Shown here: positions 1 to 14,400 of the stretch, piece after piece
Layout of the letters: each line of letters opens with the position of its first letter
Position numbering within the stretch: position 1 is the stretch's first letter
NCBI GenBank assembly: GCA_946803715.1
Contig: CAMPET010000048.1
Span: 255,365 to 319,364, forward strand
Direction of reading: 5' to 3'
DNA length: 64,000 nucleotides
DNA from: Beroe ovata
Lineage: Eukaryota; Ctenophora; Nuda; Beroida; Beroidae
Notes under the pieces: generated by a model
The model's database searches: none
What the model was told of the DNA's origin: nothing
Seen by the model: only the letters and a program-made list of their open reading frames with translations
Position numbers and translations under genes: made by a program

Positions 1-1476
1 GATAGTAAACTAGATAATGAGTCACGATAATGAGATAATGCGTCACGATAAAAGGGGGAATTGAATTGGATTATTTTATAAAAGTCGATGATTGGGACTG
101 GAACTTGTAAGATAATGGTGACAAGCGCACTGACGCATCACTAAACTTTTGATTCGTTGATCATAATAATCGAAATAATTGTAAGCGTTGATTCGACTCA
201 AACTGTTAGGTAACCGCATAACTCCACTTGCATACGTCAATATAGTTGTGTTCATTCAGTTCATTATAGAGGCTGAAACTTATAACCCCCAAATCACCCA
301 ATAACTTCCTTGCCAATGTCAGTATATGTTTGGAGCTGCCATGGCATACGAAACAACTTCCAAAGAAAACGCTTGTGTCATAACTTTTAGTAGGATTAAA
401 TTTGAATTTGGGTGATTTCGTTAAGAAGATAAATTTCAAAGATAAATTTCAATCGTAGCACTCTAACACACAGACACACACACATGTTTAGTACTGTACT
501 TTTCCATTGTAAAACAATGGTACGCTGGCGTGTGCCAACTATAACACTCTCCATAGTACCGGTCACTGGTTGTTGCACCAAGTGTTGTACAGAGCAAATT
601 CTACAATAAATAACTCAATTAGCCCCCCCCCTCTCCTCAACCGGCGGATTTGTGAAAATCTCACTCTCGCTCGCTCGCGCTGAGTTGAATAACAATGGAC
701 ACATCAGCGTTGTAACATAGCTTGTGTGATAATTCTCGAGAAGATAGGTAATAACGAAATCGAATTAAGGTGATATACTACAAGCTCCAATCACACCTGA
801 TCACCCCTGGGTTAATCCGGTCACGTGACTTGTTTTACGAAGACCGATTGGCTGGTCGGTCCTTAGCCGTCAATGTTTTATGTGGAAACTGTGAACATCC
901 CTCAAAAACAAAACGGTTACCATTGTTCACTCGTAGGGCAAGTCATTGGACTATGTACAATTTGATTTTGTAGTATTGTTTTAGTATAGTTCGTTCAAAA
1001 TATAGCATAGACTGAGTGAGTTGGCAGCTATTCGTCAAGCTGGCGCGCGTGTAGAGAACACAGCACACACACTTGATGATACTGTGATCAGTCCGAAAAA
1101 CACCCAAAATGAGTGGAGGGGGTGTGAGTGACTGAGTTGGATTCTCTCCTCCCCCCCCAGAGAATATTACTCGGGCAGGATTATTGTTTGAAGATTTGAA
1201 CAATACCACTAACTGCCATTGTTCCGGAGGGCAGACAAAGACACCACGTGCGGGGATTCCGGTTCTTATAATTTTGTTTTAACTTAAAATTTTCTATAGA
1301 AGAAAATTAGGTAGAAAGAATATTGAGCAACAAGCAAAATATAGTCCTTTCAGTTCATGGATGCGCTAGAATGGGGTGAATTTCCAAATTTTTGTCGATT
1401 ATGAAAGTTTAGCAAACAGCAAACTTTGGGTCTGAATGAAATTAGAGTTCCATTTTAACTCAATACCGTATTTCAG
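1..1476. other. Upstream stretch, no supported exon
   Basis: No exon can be supported here, although the plus-strand gene whose 3' exons begin at 1477 must have earlier exons further left. The stretch holds a CA-rich tract near 470-484, C-homopolymers near 623 and 1150, and CACGTG sites near 822 and 1245. Short open frames near 770-973 and 943-1209 lack paired splice sites and look accidental. Confidence 0.5.
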
Positions 1477-3502
1477 TGTCCCCGCGTTTAAAGTTGTGCC
1501 TGACAACCACCGTGACGCCGCCAGTCCTTCCGAGAAGGGCGTCACTTCGCCGCCACCAACGGCCGCAGCGCCAGTTATAAAGTCGGAGCAGGGCAGCTCC
1601 CCAATGGATACAGCCTCGCCGACCAAAGCCGCCTTCGCCAGACCTGATACTCCGAAGGTGGGTACATCTGTTGCCATGGTGATGTGGTAGTGGCTTGTGT
1701 TGCCATGGTGATGTGGTAGTGGCTTGTGTGTGTTGCCATGGTGATGTTACCCCCTCATCTAACCCCCTCCCTCTCCACTCTCAGTCCGCAGACGAATCTG
1801 ACTCGGGCTCCGTATCGTATCCCTTGTACACGGATCAGACCCGGAGTGTGGGCTCACAGAAATGGCCGAGACAGGAGTGCTGTCATGAGGCGTTCCACAT
1901 CATGCTCCAGCATGTTCGGGAAACGAGCTCCAAAAACATCATGCTTTGCAACCGTGAGTGTTTTTTTCCTTAGTGAGTTTTAGGGGGTCCTGTTCCGGAA
2001 CAGAACCAAGTCAAAATTTAGATTGACCCACCCCCCCCCCTTGTAAAGACGTTTCATGATTTCCCGCTGACGGAAACAAAAAAGAAGTATTGATCAGTGG
2101 TCACTACTTTATCGTGTGTCATCATTGTGTCATCACGAGTTGTTTTCACCGCGCTGTCTATGTCATTGTTTTGTTTATTAGTTAGCATGTGAAATTCATT
2201 TATCTATCCGTCCTGAAGTGCGGCAAGAAATTTTGAAATTCTTGGCAGGATCAGGTGGTCGTTATTATCCAGATTATCAGGCACACACTGAGAGCCCGGA
2301 GTCCGACTTCGTGACACAATGTGTTTTGTCTCCAGCGCATTTTTGTTCATTATCACTATTTGCACGTCAGTACGCGTGAACAAACAGCAAATGCAGATAC
2401 ATAATATTATAAAAACGAAAATGCTTCGATAAGATGGACGTGTCGTTTTGAGCACGGCCCGTTTATTGAACCGTTGGAATTCCTGCATGACAATTGTAAA
2501 CAACTCGCGCTTTTCCAAAGTGTATCAAGTATTTAGAATTTCTACTCTCTGGCATTCCGCCAGATCAATGTTCAGAGCACGTGGCGGAGAATCACGTGAC
2601 TACGTACAAATCACGTGACCCCGGATGTAACACCAGGGTTTACATGCAGTGCGGGATGACGCGTGATCATCTGCCGATTTTCAGTGATAATAGCGATTCA
2701 TATATCGCATATCTCGGGGGCAAACATATGTGTCTGCTGCGATGTGTCGAATGCCACGCGGTTGCCATGGTAACGAATCAGTCAAATTCATCATGCGCGC
2801 TGTTTGAAAACAGGACTGTGTAAATATTAAAACTCAAAATTGGTTCATTTGTTGTGCACAATATCAATCAAAACAACACAATATCAGATGGTCAAATTCT
2901 TTCTGAATCACTAACACATACTGTCACGGTGGATTTTGTTAACCAAAGGATCCCAGATAATGGTTTTCTCCCATATTCATGTATCGGTTAACCCTAATCA
3001 CTCCTCAGATTTGGAGCAGATGTACAAGCACCTGACTCCCGTGAAGAGAGATAGGACATGGAACTCGCCTACACCAGGTAATTTTAAAGGTCGCTAACTA
3101 GGGTCCTACTTCCGTCCACTCTTCACAACCTTATGGACGCTTTTTCTCTCTGCCTATTATATGAATATCTCGCGACCAATATGTTTGGAAATGCATTGAA
3201 ATGATACCGGGGTTTATAAGGAACATCACGAGAAATTGTTTGCAGATACGGATCTCGATAACCCAATGAAGCGTATCCGGATGTCATCTCCCAATAGCTG
3301 AAGTCTAGCAGATAGATCGACGCGTACAATCACAGTGCCGATATGTGACGAACTATATAGAGTTCAAGATAGTGACGGGGTCAATTTGTTGGAGAAAGTT
3401 CTAGAATTTGAACAGGTGAAGATACAGAATCCTAGGGAGGAGAGGATGGACTACCTTATGGGGTATTATAGGGCCTGGAGTACACTGACAAAACTAGAGT
3501 GA
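1477..3502 (+). CDS. Unidentified protein, last five exons (C-terminal ~245 residues)
   Basis: Five exons join with consistent phase: 1477-1657, 1785-1953, 2186-2365, 3009-3077 and 3363-3502, the last ending in TGA. Each has AG before and GT after it. The first exon encodes a Ser/Pro/Ala-rich, disordered-looking segment containing VIKSEQ, which fits a sumoylation-type psi-K-x-E site. The second opens with an acidic SADESDSGS run. Later exons are predicted helical (EVRQEILKFLAG, NLLEKVLEFEQVKIQ) and the protein ends in a charged/aromatic tail, ...YYRAWSTLTKLE. I do not recognise the family. The disordered, SUMO-site-bearing region suggests a nuclear protein, which is inference only. The 5' exons lie outside the window. 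The exon 3 donor (gtcagt) and exon 5 acceptor (tatatagag) are the weaker sites. Confidence 0.6.
1671..1752 (+). repeat. Imperfect minisatellite, GTTGCCATGGTGATG units
   Basis: Within the first visible intron of the gene above, a unit containing GTTGCCATGGTGATG recurs three times, separated by TGGTAGTGGCTTGTG-type spacers. The core resembles half of an RFX X-box, but tandem duplication alone explains it. Confidence 0.7.
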
Positions 3503-6500
3503 GCTACTGTTAATAGGTCACTAAGAACTAATTAATAGGTCACTAAGAAATAAATAGGGAGCATGTGGCTGGGAAATATTTTATGCCATGTTTTAAGTGT
3601 CAGTTGGTTAAAACAATTTGAACAGTTTATGTAATTTACTTATGTTATGGAATATTTTACTTACTGGTATCCATCCAGTCATGAAAATATAAATTGCTGA
3701 GACTTTGAAAAAGGAGCAGTTCGGGCTGAAACTAAATTGAACTAACTTTTGTGACGAAAGATGGGGGAAAACGCTCCTTTTTATCAAATATTGAGGTTAT
3801 TAGTAAAGAGCGTTGGAAGTTGATGTTATGGTGTAACAAAATAATGTTATTATTAATGCATCTGCCGAGCATTACTTGTTGAAATGCGTTTAACTATAGC
3901 TATTGATGTTTAATGATATATAATTGATGATAATATCGACAATATATGACTTAATATTATACAAGATTGACCAATGAAGTAGCTGTTTTATCAGTCACAA
4001 CATAATCTAGATATATTATTCTAAGTATTTGGCACTAAACCTGCAGTTTATGAGGTTATTATTTGACGTCATTAAAGTTTGTTAACAACTTTGTCACTAT
4101 TTATTTATTTGAATTTTGCGAATTGATAAGACCACCTCGAATATTATCTATTAACTGTCACTTAACGCTTTGTTTTTGAATTTATGTCTTATCGGTAATG
4201 ATATTATGGTCTTTTGACTCAATGTATTTTAAGATAAGGAATCATGGACACAACGCTTTTTTCAGTAATAGAATCTACTTGATGAGGTGACCAATTGACG
4301 ACTAAATATGTTCTAGTTAACGCACGTTTTTTGCAATTGTAGTGGTCAGACATGGTTATCAATTTTACGAACTATTTCTCAAGGCCCCTAATTGTTAGTT
4401 GTTAACAACGAATTGTTAGTTACATTATTATCACAAGAAACTACTTACATAATGTTGTTGACCCGTTAAAATTACTGTTTTATGATCTGGCGTGCTTTTC
4501 ACGCTGATAGTGATATTATCAATGAACGTTCATTAGACCAGTGACATTCTTGTTTCCATTCTCATGTATATCCGCCAAAACAATGACCATTCATTCAGGA
4601 GCATATCAAATATTTCTAGGAGCAGAGGGGGAGATTGGGGGTTCAGGATGTTTGCGTGTTTCGCGCACACAAATACATTGGTGGCAAAGCACACAGCTTA
4701 GAGGGCTGAAAATCCATGATTTGCTTAACGATGACACATTATGTGTCAACAACAATGTGAAACTATTCGACACTCTGACACGCTATGATCGTGAAACACC
4801 GTGCGGAATTATTTGGTAAGTAACCACTGTTAAATCGCCAAAGTTCAGAGAGGTAGTAGCTCACCAAGTAGAGGCCGGGTTATCCTAGGGGAGGTGCTAA
4901 ATGTCAAACAATGCTTGTTAACCTATGATCCGTGTGTTATGATTGGCTAGCCTCGTGATCACGTGTTCTATCCCGCCAATCAGCATGTCGGACTCAATAG
5001 AGCATAGAGAAACGATAATTCTTCTAAACAGTCTTTAAGCACAGGAATTCCCAATGCACGCTATGGAACTTGGTGAGCTCATTGTGCTCATTGGTCCCCC
5101 ATCCTTCACACGACTCCTGCCAACAACGACAACTATTAATCGTGCACCAAATCTTCGCATAGGGGCCGCGAGAAGCGCTTTTCAACTGGTGTGTAGTCCG
5201 GAATTATTAACATTATTCTCTCTTGGGGTGAAGTCTTCCAATTCCCACGGTTCAATGCATGAGCGAAATATTGGTAATGTGACATGGAAAATTCTGGAAG
5301 TGAGTTTTTTGGTATTTTGCTCGTTCCATAAAGTCTTACAAGGTAACACAGACTTACGAATTTCGTTTGAAAACATATCGGTCTCGGGCGTTCAAAAATT
5401 TTAAATTTCGGAATAGCTCCAATACCAAAATATCGATACCATTAAAACTTACAAATGCCATTTAAGCACGATTCTTGCTGTCAACTAGGACTTCACTTAG
5501 ATTTTAAACATCTTGTTCGAAAACTTCTATGTATGTTGTCATTATAAATGAATGGATCCATACAAAATATAGATTGAGACCTAACTACCCGATGACGATT
5601 ATCCGTTGGCGCTATGGATGTGTGGTATGAAGCACACCAGCTCCATCAGCAATCCAATGCGTTTGTGTCTCCGCACACACGTCACACACACGGCCGTACT
5701 GAGATCGGGCAATTGTCGGGCACCGATATATACCATGGGTCCATTGTGTTGCGGGTGTCAAGAGAAAAGAAAAGGGGCATTTGCCGCGTGGCATGCGAGC
5801 CCTCTGATTCATGATCCATAACACAAATACCAATTGGCAACTTTGATTGAGTAACAGTAAGAACTCGACAGGAATCAACTGGTGGGGAGGACATGATCAC
5901 GAGGTCATGCGAATCACGTGACACTCGCTAGAAACAACAACGTGGTTCACACACACACACACACACACACACATACAATCATAGGGAACACCTCAAGAAG
6001 AGACATGAGACTCGCGATAGTATAGGTGTAAGTGACACCCAAAATGTAGCCTCCTCGTGTTTGCCCCCAGGTTTAATGTTGGTTGAGGAGGTGTGAGGCT
6101 GCATACGATGGACACCCCTTATATTGATATCAGACTTAAGAATCGGGTTTTATCATCTCTTAAGATAATTATAATAGAGTCACAGCCCCCCTATCATGGA
6201 ATCGTATGTTAGTCGATCTATGAATTCTAAAGAGGACTGAAAGATAGCTGAACATTGGTCTTATACTCAGACACGACCGATAATCATAAGTTTTGAGACT
6301 ACGTTCTCTAGACTATAGAGAATGAAACATGACGTACTTTTCCATTGAATTATAGACCGCCATCTCTCGTCCCCAACTTGATTTCTGATGCATCATATTG
6401 TCCCGTGCAAGTACATTCCCTCGAATATGATCCAGTGGTGAGATATTCTTGATCAAGTCCTCATCCTGCTAATCGTGACTTGACGGAATTGGTGCGGAAA

Positions 6501-8050
6501 ATGAAAAATTGATTTAATAATCATTTAAATGGACCGTTGACAAGCGTTTAATCCAATTATGATTGTGACATGGTACGTCTCTCCTAGCGCTTAGACCTAC
6601 TGAAACTATGATTCGGAGTCGCCGTTCGGTATAACAGTTGGACAGATGGTGGTCAATTATATCCAGTCAGCAGCAATAATCCATTGGAACACGAGAGAGA
6701 GAGAGGGAAATGGAAATGGGTACCAAATGAGCTAATTTATGAGCGGAAATTCCAGACAAATGCATATCCTGGCTATCTAAAGTTCGCACTTCAGCTTGAC
6801 TAGCTAGGTCACACTGAATTAGCATTTAGGTGTGCCATCTAATGTTCCATAATTCCATAGTACCAGGTACTTCAGACAAGTAGTCAAATAGCTAGATCTC
6901 TTGTCAAATCAACTGCTTTCAACATATGCTTCACGCAGGGTTTTTACCAATAGGTACAGATGGGCGTGGTCAGGTGTAACTATAGATGCCGACACAATGA
7001 CAATCTGTTTGTTTCTTGAGGAGGGATGATATAAGCTAGGTATCACTCTTGATTTGATAATGGAATATGGTGGTATGTTCTCAACTCTATGATTCTGTTG
7101 TGTGTGTATGGCTATGTATGTGTGTATCCTACTACTAACCACGGTCTCACCCCCCATGTGACTCCGGCTTGAGTCAAAGATCCAACTTATACCTATAATT
7201 GATGTTAAAATGATGGTTCATTACGATAAAGAACATTACTTGTGTCTCATTATTATTTATAGGAGTAGCCCAAGGACCCAATTAATATTCATGAGGGTGC
7301 TGGATATCATATAGTTTTGTTAGGCCTCCCCTCACCATTATTAATCGGATTGATATTTGTGTAAATGGTAGAGTAACCTCCAGAATTGCTCTGGTTGGAG
7401 TTGGGTATCTGGAATATCTTGTCACCCAGGGTCGGGGGGATGACCCACCGGATCCAATGGTGGAGAAAGGAGGTAGCTCCCAGGAAGGGGCCTAAACCAT
7501 TCACCAGGAGCTATAAACGGGTTCCCATCTTGGAATTGTGACATTCCGTGAATTGTGACCAGATGTGAATGTTAGTCATTTGTGCTCTATGGTTCGCTGT
7601 CGACGAGAGCGATTCATAGAAACTCGTGACCTCCAATGTAGAATGCCTCACTTTTGTTCTATCAAAACACCAATTGAAATGATGCTTCAGCCATCTTAAA
7701 CAGATTCTCTGAATAAATTTCAAACCATTTATCCCATTTGTAGTGCCCACGATCGATTATCATTCAAATTACAATCAGCATACCGTTTGATGCATTTCTG
7801 TGAATCCTTTTTGGAACACCATCCCAATAGTTGCCATTATTTATAGACCTATGCAATCCAAGGAATCCCTCGTGTGTACACCAAAAACCCAGCTTCCTAT
7901 TTTCAATCAGGCTATGCTTTCATCCTCCTCAGGTTGTTGCCTCCAATCTCCTCCCACTCCACCCCCCCTTTCTTCCACCACTCCCGCTCCCTCCATCCCT
8001 CCCACTCTCCTCTCTATGGTGTGCGGATTTTTGCTCATATCATGGCAAGG

Positions 8051-8095
<45 letters not shown>

Positions 8096-11000
8096 CACAC
8101 ACAAATACACNCACACACACACACACACACACACAATTCCTCCTAGTAATGGACAGATAATGGGTTCCTCATTAATTTATTCATGGACCCAGATTAATCA
8201 AGTCAAGATTCTGTAGGGGAGGGCTTATCGTAAAAAGCTTGTTCTACTCGTCGTCTATTGGTCCAATGCCGGATAATGCCTGCCTGCCATTGGTCAAGGG
8301 TAGCTCTCTACTCCTGACAATGCCCTTAATTACAATAACCAATCGTTGGGCATGTTTAAAAATTATATGCAAATCGGCCTCCGCTGCCCAGTGCTTGTTT
8401 CCAGCTCCTCTGATGATCATCGTGTACATTGTGATGACACTAGGACACATGAGTGAGATTAGGGGGAGAGGAGGGAAACAATCCAGTTAATCACAGTTAG
8501 GCAAAGAGTAACTCCTCCCCCCCTCTATACCGGACAATATGGAGCGAGAGAGGAAAACGTCTAATTCACTATGGGGAGCGTTGTTTCGTATATACGCGAT
8601 GCCCCATTGATCTTCTTTGTAAGCACCAGGGCATTGTTATGCTGATGATAGTTTTCCAGATCAGGGACGCAGATTAGCTGAGACCTGATAGAGCGATGGA
8701 TATGGGAAACTCTCATCTATATCAACTGTAATAAGAGTGAAACACCGATTAAACTTTACAAGAGAGGGCGTGTTTACCCTTCCTCCTCCCCTCCCTCCAC
8801 TTCCTATGTGATCAAGATAAAGCAGAGATCGTAGCGGGAAGGTTTTAGTGGCTAATCAAGAATTAGCCGATGATTAGGTACTACAAAAGCAAGTGCTGTG
8901 ATATGACGAGCTCGTCATGGAGCGAGAATAGCCTGAACAGCAGCATATTATATCGCATTGTTGTCCATGGACTATAGCTCCAACTAATGGGCAATGTGAA
9001 CACGTCTGTTAATTTTGTGAATTTTAGAATTTATTCTCCTCATTCCTCCCTCTCTTACTCGCAGCTAGCGAGATAGTAATCCTTGTCCGCAGTGATCATG
9101 TGAGATATTATGAGCGTAGTTAGATGCCGGAGTTAGATGCGAACAATGGGGAATAATGATGACGGGAAGTGATTGACCGCTGCATCAAAACAATACTGCT
9201 CATCGCGAGCTCTGCTGCAGTATGATATGAGGAGTACGAATCAGCCAGTCTTAGAGAAGGACATTATAATGGAGGAGAGGGGATAATCCGGATCGTACAG
9301 GAATTATGGAATTTAACAAATTAACTTCGACTCATCTCAAGTGCTCTCTCTCCCTCTCTGTTTATCTTGTTTGGCCGACTGGGACGACCTCTTACCGACT
9401 AATATTAGGTTAATTAAACAGGTAAATTGTAGGGCGAGTGATTACCATGGTATTTAGTTTATACTAAATCACGATATTTATATACAGGATATTTATTTAG
9501 ATTAACCCTCTTCCTCCATCCCTCTCTCTCTTCTTCTCGGTAATTCTGAACTGGTCAATGGTCAATAGGTATCTGTGCTGGGTAAGTGGGGTGAAGTGGA
9601 GGAGGAAGGCGGCTCCCAGTCGACTATATCCGTTCTGAGAATGGGCGCAACCTAGGACGGCACCCAATCCTACTGAAACGAGACGGTTGCCTGTCATTGT
9701 CATCATCCCATTGTTTAAATCATATAAATAGGCGGTCTCTGGATAACTTGGAACTCTGAACTAAAACATATATTTAATGGTCGTATATGATCGGAATAAA
9801 ACTGCACGAGCTCTAGGATTTGTGACTGGCTGTATTACAGTCTAAATTATGGAAATTGCTCAAATTGAAATCCAGCTGGAGTACGCGGAGATAATTTCTG
9901 CTTGTACTAAAGAGAAGTCCAATTCGTATGCGGTATTTTGAGTGCGGTGAAAATGTTGAATATTGAGGATTATAGAGTCATAGAATTCCGATGGGTCAGG
10001 AGGATGGTAGCTCAACAAATCTCGATGTTTATAACTCCGAATTAAAGTGGATGGTTGAAATTTGAAATAAGAAACCCATTAAATAGCACATGTCACTCTC
10101 AAATGCCTTTATTGGTGTTTGTCACAATAATAACTGCAATAATATAATGTGTTCGGACCATCTAAACCCCTGAACTACGTTTATAATGTCTACTCGTGAG
10201 TTGACAGGATTGTAATAGGTGGGCGTTTTATATTTGTATCATGTGTGTGTGTGTGGGCCAATAGAGCAATAGCAATGTGGTTGATATATAATGGTTATTT
10301 TCTGTTTTAGCGATATTAGGCGATATTTAACCTTGGTCTCAGAATATAAAAACAGGCATTGTCAAGTCGACTGACCGGTATGATAATGGTCACTCTGGAT
10401 GACACATGGTTCTATTTGACTCCCATGATAATGACAACAACTGAGCTGACCCTATGGGGCTTGAAACCGTGGATCTAGCCCTCTCAAAACGTGTACGGAG
10501 GACGCCTAGATTGGACCCATCTAAGGGCACGTGTAGACGTTATGATCATAGTTTTGTGCCAAATTGATTAATTTCACTTTGATTTTGTTAAAATTTGTAT
10601 GAAAATTTTGTTTCGTGTTAATCTAAAGATTTGAACACTGCTCGAGTCTGGTTCATCTACGAAATTAAAAAGTTTCATCGATTGAATTAAAAAATGTATG
10701 AAGAAGGGCTATTTTAACTCCGTAATAAAGGAACATTTATTGACTATTCAAAGCAGCTCCTCAAGATTACGAATGATTAATTAGAATTCATTTCAGTGCG
10801 TGCGTCACAAATCACAATGAATTAGATCGCCTGCACGTCTGTAAGATATTCCAAATGGATATTTCGTAGCATCATTTCATTTGTGAATTCTCTCAGAAAA
10901 AAGTTTATGTCAAATGCAGGAGTTTTAACCGCTGATACGCACCCATTTCTGGTTACATAAGTGTGGCACAAACTCATCAAAATTTGTCATCGGTCACAAA

Positions 11001-11483
11001 AATTTGTCCTCAATTTTGGTTTGCGTATGGCGCGGGCGCATGTATTAGTAGAAACAGTCCTGTCATACACCCAATGTCTTTGCGCGTATAGCGCGCGCGT
11101 GGGAAATCCCTTCTGAGTTCTGACCAACGCGCGTTTTTGTGCCAGCATCACGTTTTGAGGCAAAATTATTTGTTTTTCGACCAAGTTGGTGAAGCAACGA
11201 AATGAAACACATGTCTAGATGTTAAGTATCTAATTATAGTTCCGTGCTGTCTAATTCCACTGCAATTAACCTTGAACAAAACTAGGAATCTTAACATTCA
11301 ACATGATCATCACAAGCTGGCATTTCTATGCTCATTTTCACGCAGATAAAAAGTAAAAACTTATTTTGGCAAAATGATCATCTACTCAACTAAAATCTGC
11401 AATGTGTCTCTTGTAAAATTGGCTCTGTTCTCAATCACATGTGTCAATGACACGTGACAATGACAAGTGTCAATAGCCAGCTC
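3503..11483. other. Long intergenic region, no convincing gene
   Basis: About 8 kb without a coding model I can support on either strand. It contains a CA microsatellite at about 5949-5972, a longer CA tract with one n at about 8053-8134, and a GCGC-rich patch at about 11025-11100. Open frames at 4541-4819 and 5054-5404 each run into a good GT donor (gtaagt and gtgagt), but no acceptor or partner exon keeps a frame between them, so they are not called. Promoters or distal exons of unknown genes could be hidden here. Confidence 0.5.
8053..8134 (+). repeat. (CA)n microsatellite with one ambiguous base
   Basis: An almost pure CA dinucleotide tract interrupted at 8111 by a single n. It produces spurious His/Thr open frames on plus and Val/Cys frames on minus. 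Confidence 0.95.
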
Positions 11484-14400
11484 TCAATTGGCTGGTGTCT
11501 CCCACAGATGGCCCACTTTTTCCTCTTTCTGCAGCGGCTTGATAGCGAGTTTAGAGAGGGCAGCATGTGGCGAGAAATAAAGAGAAAACCTGCCGGGCCC
11601 CGTCAGAGCAGCAGGTCCATCTTTCACCAACGGTATGGCGTTGTGCTCCCTACTCCAGGATAAGTCAGAGTGAGGGCCAGGTGCAAACACTCTCAACTCC
11701 TGGCCCTCTGATTTGGGGTAGTTAACCACGCTCACATTGGGTATGGGAGCTAGCTTCATGCCCGGAGCGGAGAGTGACAGTTTGACAGGAGTATCCTTGA
11801 GGATGCTCCCTGCTTTGTCCTGCTGAGTCGCAGCTCCCACCCCCTTGCTCCTCATTTCCACAGCGGGTGCGGTTCTGTGGACGGCAAACCGCTCGTTGTC
11901 CACAACCAGTTTACTCCTCCACCTAGCTTCCTCCAGTGACGTGTATTGCTGCAACTCCTCTGCTCTCCTCTTTCCAGCCAGGTGAATTGTCACTGGGTGA
12001 CTGGGAACTGGCACTTTTCTCGGAGCTATGAAGTCACTGCTTCGCTCATTCCACGAGAATGTCTTCCAATCGACGGTCGGTTTGAGTTTCCCGGCGTGCA
12101 GCACATTTTCCTCCCACGGCTCCCGTAGCTGCTCAACTCTAGTGTAATGAGGAAGGGAACCAAGCTGGTTTGACTGGAGTGCGGTACGGTGACCAGGAAA
12201 CACGAATCCGGCATCGGTCCGCCACCGGGCCGTCCTCTCCTTCACCTCCTTCTCCGCTTCCTCGGCCACCGCCCTCGGACTGACTGTCTGGGAGGTGTAC
12301 TCCTGTGAGTAGGTGAATCGCTCGTCTGGGTGCTCCGCGATCATTTCCCGTATCTTTCTCTTTGCCATTTCAGTGGAATTCATGGTGGATGAGGAGTAGT
12401 TGTGACCAACGTCCCCCTCACAAGCGATCATCTTGGTTTTTACATTCTTCTTGCTGTTCACCACCGACTGAGCCCGGACATGATCTATGTTCTGGGATAC
12501 GAAGTCTACGGCGGATTTGGGACTTCTCTCAAGGTAGGCGGTATTCAGGTTGTCTATGGGAGTCCAAACTCCTCCCTGTCTCTTCTTCGGTTCGGCATGC
12601 GATGCAATGAGGGTTTCGGTTTGCTGGACTTCCTTGAAATGGTGAGCGGTTTTCTTACCACTCACCAGCGAGTGAGGTACACCAAACTCCATAGCAACCA
12701 GCTTCACCTGGAAATGGAATGGTCAACTATCATACTCCTTGAATCTGACATAATTTCGCTCTACCAAAGATTTGATTTGAACTTGATTGGACAAAATTCA
12801 ACCACAAAACTCACCATTTTCCCAGTTGGAAAGCTCTCATTCCTGCAGCAGGTGAGCATCAGACTAGCAGATTTGAGGTTACACAGACAAATCAGTCCCT
12901 CGTACGCATCACGTGACACCGCACCTCTCACGTAGAGAGATGGGTGCTTAACAAGGGTGTCGAGACCCTCGAACAGCTGGACTTTCATAATATCGGGAGG
13001 GAGAAGAGAGTAGAGCCGGGATGAGAACTTGAGTTCAGAGTTGTACAACACCTGTGGGGTGGAAACAAACTATGAAAGTGTGGTCAAGATGGTTGTGATG
13101 TAGCGAAATTGTAAAGGCCAATTTCATATAAGTTGCAAGCTAAAACCATTACAGAATTAACCTTTACTGACCTTGAAATTCTCGTGTGATTTGGGCATCT
13201 CCTCCCATATCCGAGCAATGGCTGCACTTGTCAGACCCTCCAGCACCAGGAGATGGTGGCTCCCGTCCAGAACATGGAATCCCGTGATGTAGTCCAGCTC
13301 TCTACTCTGGAGCTAGGAGGGGGGTAGATTCCCACATATAACATGTAATAAAATATCCAGTCCACAGCCAGTGGCAGGAAGGAAAGAGAGGCACATTTCT
13401 GGTGCTCATCATTAGCGCAGGGTCTTGTGAATTGAGATCAATACCTGATGTTTGGTGAGTTTGTAGGTGGAGAGTGCTGATCCATAGACCTCTTTTGGCA
13501 GGGAATCCAGTTTGAACACTTTAGCATTTGTTTCAAGCACTCTCTCCATGATGGAGTGAAGGATTGCCACTTTGGAATGGGACATGGAGTACACGATCCT
13601 CACAAACGGACACACGTCTTCATCTAGGGGAGAAGGGTAGGAGGTCAGTGGCAAAATAAGATGAGGGGAGAGGGGGTTTGGATGGTGGTGAAATGAGACA
13701 GGGGAGACGCTGACAGGTACCAGGGTACTATAGAGAAGTGGAATGATGCCATAAAGATAAAGTAAACACTGGGAGGAGAATTGGAGACTTGTAAGGTATA
13801 AGAGAAGGGGGATCAGGTCATGCATTACACTCGCCGTCATCCATACACCTGATCACGAGTAGCTAGAGCTGTCATTTATCATGATCATATTCTATTAGTT
13901 ATTGTCCCAAGACGGATCAAGCCAATACTGTGATAGAAACAGAATCAGAACACAATGATTCGCAGCGATGTTCAGAGAAGAATTAAGAGAAACTAGGAAG
14001 CAGTCATTTTGCTGATTTCCGAAGGCAAATGACAGGAGCATTTGCAAGAAGAATTGTCGTTTTTTCGAGGGAAAAGAAGAAGGAAGATTATATTGCGCAG
14101 AATTGCCAGCATTGGGCGGAGCTATCTTACGCTGGTATACAACTGTATAATCGGAAGTAGAGGCACTATCTAACAGTGCCCGGTCCAGTTCTTGAGATTC
14201 GGATAGCGAATCAGCGGAACTAACGGTGCTTCCTTCCACGCACTCCTCATCATCTATATATGAGAACATATTGGTTACCTTATCAAGTTGGTAACGGTAA
14301 CCTAGGGTAACGTGGTAACCCCTCGTAACGACGTAACGTGGTAACTAGGTAACCCCTGGTTACCGAGAATAACCTCTCTTTTCGGTGTGACTTACCGTCT

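Noticed and set aside
4541-4819. 92-codon plus-strand open frame followed by a gtaagt donor
   Set aside because: The protein-like look and good donor were tempting, but no acceptor or next exon keeps frame and no family is recognisable.
5054-5404. 116-codon plus-strand open frame with a gtgagt donor near 5299
   Set aside because: Cannot be joined in phase to the frame at 4541-4819 or to any downstream exon.
10987-11184. Minus-strand open frame rich in Arg and Ala
   Set aside because: Caused by a GCGC-rich patch; no splice partners and no domain.
12402-12935. 177-codon plus-strand open frame opposite CFAP92
   Set aside because: Shadow of the long CFAP92 terminal exon on the other strand; its frame crosses a CFAP92 intron without splice signals.
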